DNA from: Bactericera cockerelli
Taxonomy: Eukaryota > Arthropoda > Insecta > Hemiptera > Triozidae
Direction of reading: 5' to 3'
NCBI GenBank assembly: GCA_024516035.1
Contig: CM044956.1
Location: forward strand, 10,296,878 to 10,360,877
Length of the DNA: 64,000 bases
Shown: positions 38,401-50,400 of the stretch, piece by piece
How the letters are laid out: the number at the start of each line of letters is the position of its first letter
How positions within the stretch are numbered: position 1 is the first letter of the stretch
Program-made: the position numbers and the translations under genes
Notes under the pieces: generated by a model
Told to the model about the DNA's origin: nothing
Databases searched by the model: none
What the model saw: only the letters and a program-made list of their open reading frames with translations

Positions 38401-41400
38401 GTTTACAATTACTTGTTATATTATATAAATTCAATCGAGTTTTAATTACAGTACTTACTTTACTTTCCGTGTCCTCTTCCTATCATCAAATTTTTCTCCT
38501 CCAATGGTTAGCGACTTGGAGTGCTCTCTCGTTAGCCATCAAAAGATCGTTCTGTGTGCATGGTTGGTCCAGTTCGTTACAGATCAACAAATGGTCATGT
38601 GTCTGCTCACTGCCACATCCACAGTTCGCATTTTCCTCGTACCCCCACAGTTTTTTTAATTACAGTAAGAATATATACAATATACATAGAATATTTACAA
38701 ATTGAAATTGCAAAAAAAAAAAACTTTATCAAGGGTAGTGCTAATGTCTACGGCATTCTCTTCCTTCTATTACAGATAACGTTCTATTTAAACTGTAAGA
38801 AATATTTTATTTTGATTTTTTTTTTTATATTAACAAATTAACAGGCATAGCCCATGTTTATTTAAAGTGCAAGCGCGGCATAGAGGAACAGAAATGAAGA
38901 AAGGGTTTTAAATTTTGTTCACTAGATAACAGCCGACAAGTCCCAATAGACTAAACTAGATGTCCTGGAATGTCCAAAACTGAGATACCTAGCGGACCCT
39001 TTTTCTTTATTTAGTTTTTTTTTAACTTCTAGAAATCTGCCAGCTAGAAACCTTGCTTGTTTGATTCCTGTTTAAAGCTTCCCAGCCAGACATTTGTCTT
39101 AAGGATGATTGTCTATAGACACTTTCAACATGTTCTGTTCAAAAATCTCGTTCAGTGAAAGTCTGTAACCTCACCTAGCTTGGTCTCCATCTCTGCAAAG
39201 CGCAGGCACATCTCCCGTGTAGGGCCCTCAGGCAGAATCTCGATGGCTTTCTCATAGATCTGGCGCGTCTTGGGAATACCGTAGATCTCGGCAGCCTTCT
39301 TGATGTAAATGTTGAACATCTGTGGGAAAACAATGTAGATTTGTGTAAATGTTGAACATCTGTGGGAAAACAATGTAGATTTGTGTAAATGTTGAACATC
39401 TGTGGGAAAACAATGTAGATTTGTGTAAATGTTGAACATCTGTGGGAAAACAATGTAGATTTGTGTAAATGTTGAACATCTGTGGGAAAACAACGTGGAT
39501 TTGTGTAAATGTTGAACATCTGTGGGAAAACAATGTAGATTTGTGTAAATGTTGAACATCTGTGGGAAAACAACGTGGATTTGTGTAAATGTTAAACATC
39601 TGTGGGAAAACAATGTAGATTTGTGTAAATGTTGAATATCTGTGGGAAACACTGTAAAATAGAAAGAACGTACATGTACAAGTACATATGTGTAACAAAC
39701 TTAAAAAGAAAACAAGGTAAAATATAATTTAAATGTGGAATTGTAGAATCAATGCACATTTTTGGATTTTTACTATCTTTGTCGTGAAGCTTCGATTTTG
39801 GCTGGTTGTTTTAAATAAGAAAATCCAATTTTTGCTTGCTGATTTCAACATAGATGTTACTATTGCATTGTTACAAGTCTTTGAAAAAAAATATGAAACA
39901 TGAATGTTACCCATATCCAACAATAATTAATTGTAAAATATATGTGGGTTTTGGCTAAAACTTTGTAAAGCCAACACATGTATTATAATGGATTTTACAT
40001 AAAAACATTTTCCGTGTGATTCTCGGCTAAGAATAAGACCAAGGAGTGTTCGGCCTGTCGTAAAAGGCGACTAACCAGAAGCTATTGAAAAGCTTCTAAA
40101 CAAAGAGATCTTTATGACTGTAACATATCCATCCACCCGATAACCCACTCACTCACTGAGTCACTCACTCACCTCAAACATCTCCTCGGGTAGCACAGCA
40201 CTAGTGGCTCTCTCGTACACCGCCATGGCATGCCTGGCCAGCCCGTGTTCCTCTTCAAGCCTCGCGTACAGCAGGTACTGAGTCATCCACTCACTGAGTC
40301 ACTCACTCACTCACCTCAAACATCTCCTCGGGTAGCACAGCACTAGTGGCTCTCTCGTACACCGCCATGGCATGCCTGGCCAGCCCATGTTCCTCTTCAA
40401 GCCTCGCGTACAACAGGTACTGAGTCATCCACTCATTGAGTCACTCACTGAGTCACTCACTGAGTCACTCACTCACTCACCTCAAACATCTCCTCGGGTA
40501 GCACAGCACTAATGGCTTTCTCGTACACCGCCATGGCATGCCTGGCCAGCCCATGTTCCTCTTCAAGCCTCGCGTACAGCAGGTACTGAGTCATCCACTC
40601 ACTGAGTCACTCACTCACTCACCTCAAACATCTCCTCGGGTAGCACAGCACTAGTGGCTCTCTCGTACACCGCCATGGCATGCCTGGCCAGCCCATGTTC
40701 CTCTTCAAGCCTCGCGTACAACAGGTACTGAGTCATCCACTCATTGAGTCACTCACTGAGTCACTCACTGAGTCACTCACTCACTCACCTCAAACATCTC
40801 CTCGGGTAGCACAGCACTAATGGCTTTCTCGTACACCGCCATGGCATGCCTGGCCAGCCCATGTTCCTCTTCAAGCCTCGCGTACAGCAGGTACTGAGTC
40901 ATCCACTCACTGAGTCACTCACTCACTCACCTCAAACATCTCCTCGGGTAGCACAGCACTAGTGGCTCTCTCGTACACCGCCATGGCATGCCTGGCCAGC
41001 CCGTGTTCCTCTTCAAGCCTCGCGTACAGCAGGTACTGAGTCATCCACTCATTGCGTCACTCACTTACTGAGTCACTCACTCACCTCAAACATCTCCTCG
41101 GGTAGCACAGCACTAGTGGCTCTCTCGTACACCGCCATGGCATGCCTTTCCAGCCCGTGTTCCTCTTCAAGCCTTGCGTACAGCAGGTACTGAGTCATCC
41201 ACTCATTGCGTCACTCAATTACTGAGTCACTCACTCACCTCAAACATCTCCTCGGGTAGCACAGCACTAGTGGCTCTCTCGTACACCGCCATGGCATGCC
41301 TGGCCAGCCCGTGTTCCTCTTCAAGCCTCGCGTACAGCAGGTACTGAGTCATCCACTCATTGAGTCACTCACTGAGTCACTCACTCACTCACCTCAAACA

Positions 41401-44400
41401 TCTCCTCGGGTAGCACAGCACTAGTGGCTCTCTCGTACACCGCCATGGCATGCCTGGCCAGCCCGTGTTCCTCTTCAAGCCTCGCGTACAGCAGGTACTG
41501 AGTCACTCACTGAGTCACTCACTCACTGAGTCACTCACTCACCTCAAACATCTCCTCCGGTAGCACAGCACTAGTGGCTCTCTCGTACACCGCCATGGCA
41601 TGCCTGGCCAGCACATGTTCCTCTTCAAGCCTCGCGTACAACAGGTACTGAGTCATCCACTTATTGAGTCACTCACTGAGTCACTCATTGAGTCACTCAC
41701 TGAGTCACTCATTGAGTCACTCACTGAGTCACTCACTCACTCACCTCAAACATCTCCTCGGGTAGCACAGCACTAGTGGCTCTCTCGTACACCGCCATGG
41801 CATGCCTGGCCAGCCCGTGTTCCTCTTCAAGCCTCGCGTACAGCAGGTACAGCGTCTTGGCGTAGCGCGGCGGACAGGCCTCCAGGCACTGCTCGAAGAG
41901 GTCGCGGGCCCTCTCCAGCTTGCCGCCCCCGTAGCGGGCCAGGAACTTGGTCAGGTAGGTGTTCCAGATGTCGAAGATGTAGGGCCACTTGAACAGCGCG
42001 ATGCCCTTCTCGTACGCCTGCGCAGAAATTGTGTACAAATGGAATGAAATAATTCGACCATAAAATGAGAAAGGGGCGTAAGTGATATTTTCAAATTTTT
42101 CAGGAGAGCAAAAAGAAAGAAAAAAACAATTTCTTTTTGTTCCTGCCTTTTATAATTTTGCTGTATTTTGACTCCTTCCATACTCTATCTGATTCGAAAA
42201 AAAAGTTCTTTCGCTGGTATTTGAACCAAAGAACCCACTTGAACAAGTTGTTGTATGGAATAAAATGAAAATCCATTTTTTGTTACTTACGCCCCTTTCT
42301 CATTCCATGGTCGAATTTATAACCGATTATTTATACCGACTTTATAACCGGTTATTTATACCGACTTTATAACCGATTATGTACACCGACTTTATAAACG
42401 ATTATTTATACCGACTTTATAACCGATTATTTATACCTACTTTATAACCGATTATGTACACCGACTTTATAACCAATTATTTATACCGACTTTATAACCG
42501 ATTATTTATACCGACTTTAAAACCGATTATTTTTACCAACCGCAGTGGTTTGATCGATAAGGCGGCGGACTTGTAACATAGAAATCGGTGGTTCAAGTCC
42601 CAAGGTCAGTAAACATTTATTAGCAGCCTGAGTTTAAGTAGTTGTGACATCACGAAAGTGATGAACACAAATATGATAACTTGCTTTAATAATAATAATA
42701 AAATTACCTTATTATTATTTATTCTACCCGATTAAGACTAATGAGTATTATTATTCCAGAAATAATCCCAAGACGTATTACTATGTGGTCAAAATCCCAA
42801 ATGGAACGAAAACTTGTCATGTCCCGGCTGGGTTTCGCACCAACGACCTCTGGATTGTCAGACAGACGCCTTGACCACTGAGCTACGGGGACCACATGAG
42901 GTTCCACTTATGTTATAATGTCACAACTGTAGTAGGTAGCACAACATTCCGAAATTCCAAATTTCTTCTCCTAAATGCCGCCACTGGTCGCTATATTTTT
43001 ATTATTATTTTTAAAAGATGAGTGTTTCACAGACTTTTTTATTTCATAGCAATGAAACAGGAGCTACTGTAGACGCTTGTGGTCGGTGTTGTAGCCTGCC
43101 CATCCCGTAGTATGCCTCCCCTCTGTTGGGCGAGAAGTGACACAATAATTCCCATTTACGTACTGGGTCAACACGAGCGCACCGGAAGGTATCCCTTACA
43201 AACAACTGTAACCAAATTTTGAATACAAATTTTCGTCGGCGCGGGTGTTCGAACCCGGGACCTTCCGTATGGCAAGCGAGTGCTTAATCACTGAGCTATA
43301 CATACAAATACCTACTAATTTTTTCTCATTGCTGGGTATCGAACTCTGGTCACCGTACGTGCAAGCCTGTGTGCTACTCCACGCCTCCGCTGGGCTATGG
43401 TAAAGTATATATTTTTTTTTTATATTAGTTTTTTAACTAATATACTTTTTTTTAAGTAAAGTATATTAGTTTTTTTTTCTTTTTTTTTGCTATAAGTGTC
43501 TCTTTACTATCTAGGATCAAGTCATTCGACACATTACCCTCCAACGCAACGCTAGAAACTCACAAACCAGCAATACGCATTAACCTCTTCCAGCCTCAAC
43601 GGGGCCGGAAATAGCCTACATTAGGAGGTTTCGAATTTGAATGGTCTCCCATCCAAGTCCTAACCTCGCTCGACGTTGCTCAACTTCAGTGACATAACGA
43701 GAACGGGTGTATTCAACATGCCTATTGAATATTTGATAAATCTAATAGGACTGTTCAGAAGACACCAAAGCCGGGAATATAAATGAAAGTAGTGAACTGA
43801 CCACATTGTGAAACGTGTCAACCCGAAATCTATACTGGTTGGTATTTTTGGCCGCTACAGAAACATGGTATTTTCGTCAGTCTGTGTCTCTCATAAAGCC
43901 AAACCAAAGTTTTCTCACACAAAGTTTTCACTATTCACATCCTAAATCTAGAATTTCCCAGTCAGCACCTAAATTCCAGTTTCACACACCACACCTAAAA
44001 AGGAGTTAGCATCCATGCTGCTCATGTTTTATTATCTAAATCTAATGTAATAAACGCCTATAAATTGGAAGTACCCCAGACACCGGAACCAGAATGAGTC
44101 ACATGAGCTGCTATGACTCTGAGAATGCCCAGGACGATATGTGCGACGAGGAAGACTCCGTAGAGTTCTGCCCTACGCAGATACAAGGACCTCCGAGAAA
44201 TCCCAAGGAGGAGTCGAAACTACGAAAACAGAAGAATAAAGAAGCCAAAAAGAAGAGAAAGCAGTTGGTGAAGGAATGCAAGAAGAAAGCCAGAGAAATA
44301 AAGAAGGAGTACAAGAAGAAAGAGAAGGAGAGGCAGAAGAAGGAAAAGGAGAGAAGGAAGAAGATCAAGGATTACGAGAAGAAGAAGGCGAAGCAAGAGA

Positions 44401-47400
44401 AGGCGTGTAAGAAAGAGCGAGACAAGTGTGAAAAGGCGAAGGAGAAGGATAGGAAGCAGAAGGAGAAGGAAAAGCTCAAGAGGTTGAAAGAGAAAATGAA
44501 GATCAAATGCGAGAGTCTCAAGTATGCCCATCAAAATGATGATGACTGCGAGGATGTCCAGTTCGATGACTGTTGCCAGAGAGCTTCCGCCAAGATCAAC
44601 AACACGAACAAGAATGTTCTCGGGGGGAGGAGATGCTAGGACTCCCCTATCCCGCACAAGATAGCCCTTAAACTAAAGCTGTGTCGAGATTAGACGACGG
44701 AGCGTGAACCTCATGTATACATAGAAGATCAAACAGTGTGAAAATCGAGTAGTCAACTTGTTTAAATAAATAAATATTCTTGATTCTATGAGAGAAAAAA
44801 AAATATTCTCGTTACTTAATGTTTGTAATACTTGTCTTTCATTTCAGCAAAATTCTTTAGCGAACTTCATAAACCTTAGTTAACTTTAGCCAGCAGATAA
44901 AAAAATGTATAGGTACGAGAAACTAATCATTCAAATTTGAAGTTCTCACATTAAATTTTTTGTGAAGTGACAAAAAGGGAAATCGGAAATGTAGGACAGC
45001 TAGTTCATTGAGTCCATCGTGATCTTGTCGAACAGCTGTTTCTTGACGGATTTTTATGAAACTTTCACAGAATACTTAGAATCTTTAAAGGAAATGATTT
45101 CCCACCGGCGTTCTTCAGTTGTCTAAAAAAAATCTAAAATATGTATTTAGCTCAAAACTCTTTTTTTATTGTAAAAGTATATAAGCGCTGCCACCAAATT
45201 TCGGAAAAGTAGTATTGAAAAATGAAGAAGAGGTTGTTAAAATCATATCTATTCATCCCTGAAGTAACTTCGGAAGTAGGTTACAAAATAAATACCTTGA
45301 AGGCTTCTTCAAAGTAGTTGTTTTCCTCTAGAAAGAGACCGTAGTTGATGATAATCTGGGGTGTGGCTATCTTCAGGTCTATGATGCGATCATATACACT
45401 CTTGCAAGACTGGAACCAGGGAGAAACATTTTATTATTATTATTATTAATTTTTTTCATAAACATTTTTATATTTTTAAAATATTACATTTTAGAGATTT
45501 TTGAGTTTGTAGAAGTCTACAGCTGAGTTTGTAAAAAGTCTACAATCTATATTTTTTTTTTTTGTTTTATTTACTTATAAACTATAGATCATGTTTGTGG
45601 TTTCATTTAGAGATTTATTATAGGTACATTTACCTCTCTTTCCTTCTTCTTTATTGATCTCAAGTGTTTTAGTGGTCTATATCCCCCACTAAGAGTTTCA
45701 TGTTTGAGGTTGGTTTCTTATGGCAATCCTAATTCCAAACTCGATATTATTTTGTAATATATTAATGTTCATGGCAATTCCAAGTTTTACTGCTGGATGC
45801 CCTTATTAAGGCTAACTCTGTTAAGGGCGCCAAAGATTTGTGTTATTGTCTTTTTCCCTGATAAAGCTGGTACCTGCTACTGTATCTGTTTAACGTCCCC
45901 CAGCGAGACGAAAGTTTGATAAAGTGAGGAGAGTTTTAGTAATAATTGTGATTAGCAAAAGTATGTTCTTTCACTTTGCCTTTTTCTAAACCTACTTGGG
46001 GTCAAATTATGAAACAGGATTAAAGTTAAGATAAACCAGACTGTTGCTCAACTCGTGCTCTAGTGCGCTGTGATTGGTTGAAACTCCAACTTGAGGGCGT
46101 GTCTGGCTTAGTTTACCTTGAATCCTGTTTTCTAATATGGCCTTTAGGGTCAACATTTGTCAATTTCTTCCTCATATTTGGTGTGCTTCGTTTTGACACT
46201 AATACTTTCACATTTTACGTCCGCGTCGCGTCGTCAACATTAACACAAATATAATATAAAAAAACACAAACATTATCTTAAGGGTGTGTCTGGCTTAGCT
46301 TAACTTTAATCCTGTTTTCTAATATGGCCCTTAGGATCAGCATTTGTCAATTTCTTCCTCATGGTTGGTGGTGTTGCTTCGTTTTGGCACTAATACTTTC
46401 ACATTGTACGTCCGCGTCGCGTCGTCTAGATTAACACAAATATGATATTCTTACTCCCGAGAAATTTCTAATATTAAAAATCGGAAGTATTGTGCTCGTT
46501 TTTGAAAAAATAAATAAATATTTTTTTGCTTCGATTTCAATTTTTTAAAACAAAACACACATTATCTTTCTTTGTAATATATTTTTTTTTGTATTTCGTA
46601 ACATGGCTACACCGGAGCGCTCACTTTGAAAGTCCCAAACGACTCCTCCAGATCTGCGTACAGGGACCAGAGCTTGATGCTCTTGTAGACGCGCGCCTGC
46701 ACTGTCTCCGCCTCGTCGTGATAGGCCACGGGACGCGAGGGCGTGGCCGTGGCGCGCGCCATGAGCTTAAGTCCCGCCTCCTCCTGGCCTGCCCTCAGCT
46801 CTAGCTCCGCCCACTCGCACCACACCGTCGCCAGGTCCTCCACTGAAATCAAATTTTGTAATTTGTAAATATTTGGCATCTTTATGGAGGAGTGGAGAGT
46901 CGTTTTTGGGATATGAAGATGGCATTGATCATTGGAAAAGAGAATAGTGACTGTGAGAAATATTTCAATTGAACGTTTTTAAATAAATTCTATCTACTAA
47001 TGTTACAATATAAAAAAACGTTGGCATCTTTATTTATTAAATAATACATAGACAGCATACAAGTAGACACGTAGAAATATAGACAGTATGGGTTCCAAGT
47101 TCTAACTTATGATAAATGATATACAATAAAGGATTGAACAAATATGAAAATTAGGACCTATTTATTATTATGTGCCTATAATGTAGCCTATAAATACAAC
47201 ATTATTATTAATAGTATATAACTATGTACAGTCGAATTTGGATATAAGAGATCTCAATGGACCGGAAATTCTCCTCTTTTCTCTTCTTCTTTTACTCTGT
47301 CTTATCCCGCTTAAGCAGGGTCGACTTTGTTCTGCCTAATCGTTGAGGTTGGTTGGTTTTGGCACATTTTTACGTCTGGATGCCCTTCCTAACGCCAACG

Positions 47401-50400
47401 ATTCTATTTGATTTAACGTCCTGGATTAGGACGGGGGTTTTACCCTTCATTCGCTGGGAGCCTTACCAGCTACCCACATTAACCTCACCCAGCTTGGGCA
47501 GGGCCGGAAATGCCAGCCGTACACAATATGTATTATATTTGTGTTTCACGAAGGTTTTATTTTGAACCTTTAGAAATAGACCAGATAGCTCGGCTGGCTA
47601 TGGGTTTTGTTCCTGTTAGTCGCCTCGCACGTAGGGTTGACCCTTAGTATAGGGCACCAGGGTCGCAATGTCTAGGATCAGCCTAGTTTACCTTTAGTAT
47701 AGGGCACCAGGGTCGTCTTGTCTAGGATCAGCCTAGTTTACCTTTAGTATAGGGCACCAGGGTCGTCTTGTCTAGGATCAGCCTAGTTTACCTTTAGTAT
47801 AGGGCACCAGGGTCGCCTTGTCTAGGATCAGCCTAGTTTACCTTTAGTATAGGGCACCAGGGTCGTCTTGTCTAGGATCAGCCTAGTTTACCTTTAGTAT
47901 AGGGCACCAGGGTCGTCTTGTCTAGGATCAGCCTAGTTTACCTTTAGTATAGGGCACCAGGGTCGCCTTGCCTAGGATCAGCCTAGTTTACCTTTAGTAT
48001 AGAGCACCAGGGTCGCCTTGTCTAGGATCAGCCTAGTTTACCTTTAGTATAGGGCACCAGGGTCGCCTTGTCTAGGATCAGCCTAGTTTACCTTTAGTAT
48101 AAGGCACCAGAGTCGCTTTGTCCAGGATCAGCCTAGTTTACCTTTAGTATAGAGCACCAGAGTCGCTTTGTCCAGGATCAGCCTAGTTTACCTTTAGTAT
48201 AGGACACCAGGCTCGCCTTGTCTAGGATCAGACTAGTGTACCTTTAGTATAGGGCACCAGGGTCGCCATGTCTAAGTTAAGCCTAGTTTACCTTTAGTAT
48301 AGGGCACCAGGGTTGCCATGTCTAGGATCAGCCTAGTTTACCTTTAGTATAGAGCACCAGGGTCCAGGATGAGCCTAGTTTACCTTTATTATAGGGCACC
48401 AGGGTTGCCTTATCTAGGATCAGCCTAGTTTACCTTTAGTATAGAGCACCAGGGTCCAGGATGAGCCTAGTTTACCTTTATTATAGGGCACCAGGGTTGC
48501 CTTATCTAGGATCAGCCTAGTTTACCTTTAGTATAGAGCACCAGGGTCGCCTTGTCTAGGATCAGCCTAGTTTACCTTTAGTATAGGGCACCAGGGTCGC
48601 CTTGTCTAGGATCAGCCTAGTTTACCTTTAGTATAGGGCACCAGGGTCGCCTTGTCTAGGATCAGACTAGTTTACCTTTAGTATAGAGCACCAGGGTCCA
48701 GGATGAGCCTAGTTTACCTTTAGTATAGGGCACCAGGGTCCGCCTTGTCTAGGATCAGCCTAGTTTACCTTTAGTATAGGGCACCAGGGTCGCCTTGTCT
48801 AGGATCAGCCTAGTTTACCTTTAGTATAGGGCACCAGGGTCGCCTTGTCTAGGATCAGCCTAGTTTACCTTTAGTATAGGGCACCAGGGTCGCCTTGTCT
48901 AGGATCAGCCTAGTTTACCTTTAGTATAGGGCACCAGGGTCGCCTTGTCTAGGATCAGACTAGTTTACCTTTAGTATAGAGCACCAGGGTCCAGGATGAG
49001 CCTAGTTTACCTTTAGTATAGGGCACCAGGGTTGCCTTGTCTAGGATCAGCCTAGTTTACCTTTAGTATAGGGCACCAGGGTCGCCTTGTCTAGGATCAG
49101 ACTAGTTTACCTTTAGTATAGAGCACCAGGGTCCAGGATGAGCCTAGTTTACCTTTAGTATAGGGCACCAGGGTTGCCTTGTCTAGGATCAGCCTAGTTT
49201 ACCTTTAGTATAGAGCACCAGGGTCGCCTTGTCTAGGATCAGCCTAGTTTACCTTTAGTATAGAGCACCAGGGTCCAGGATCAGCCTAGTTTACCTTTAG
49301 TATAGGGCACCAGGGTCGCCTTGTCTAGGATCAGCCTAGTTTACCTTTAGTATAGGGCACCAGGGTCGCCTTGTCTAGGATCAGCCTAGTTTACCTTTAG
49401 TAAGGGCACCAGGGTCGCCTTGTCTAGGATCAGACTAGTTTACCTTTAGTATAGAGCACCAGGGTCCAGGATGAGCCTAGTTTACCTTTAGTATAGGGCA
49501 CCAGGGTTGCCTTGTCTAGGATCAGCCTAGTTTACCTTTAGTATAGGGCACCAGGGTCGCCTTGTCTAGGATCAGACTAGTTTACCTTTAGTATAGAGCA
49601 CCAGGGTCCAGGATGAGCCTAGTTTACCTTTAGTATAGGGCACCAGGGTCGCCTTGTCTAGGATCAGCCTAGTTTACCTTTAGTATAGAGCACCAGGGTC
49701 GCCTTGTCTAGGATCAGCCTAGTTTACCTTTAGTATAGGGCACCAGGGTTGCCATGTCTAGGATCAGCCTAGTTTACCTTTAGTATAGGGCACCAGGGTC
49801 CAGGATGAGCCTAGTTTACCTTTAGTATAGAGCACCAGGGTCGCCTTGTCTAGGATCAGCCTAGTTTACCTTTAGTATAGGGCACCAGGGTTGCCTTGTC
49901 TAGGATCAGCCTAGTTTACCTTTAGTATAGGGCACCAGGGTCGCCTTGTCTAGGATCAGCCTAGTTTACCTTTAGTATAGGGCACCAGGGTCGCCTTGTC
50001 TAGGATCAGCCTAGTTTACCTTTAGTATAGGGCACCAGGGTCGCCTTGTCTAGGATCAACCTAGTTTACCTTTAGTATAGGGCACCAGGGTCGCCTTGTC
50101 TAGGATCAGCCTAGTTTACCTTTAGTATAGGGCACCAGGGTCGCCTTGTCTAGGGTCAGCCTAGTTTACCTTTAGTATAGGGCACCAGGGTCCAGGATGA
50201 GCCTAGTTTACCTTTAGTATAGGGCACCAGGGTCGCCTTGTCTAGGATCAGCCTAGTTTACCTTTAGTATAGAGCACCAGGGTCGCCTTGTCTAGGATCA
50301 GCCTAGTTTACCTTTAGTATAGAGCACCAGGGTCGCCTTGTCTAGGATCAGCCTAGTTTACCTTTAGTATAGGGCACCAGGGTCGCCTTGTCTAGGATCA

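Noticed and set aside
39152..39698. Independent repetitive protein gene
   Set aside because: The three open frames are the 40-bp splice-site array read in each frame; only the exon 13 part is real coding sequence.
46526..46804. Plus-strand gene opposite XAB2 exon 10
   Set aside because: It is the complementary frame of a conserved exon and has no support of its own.
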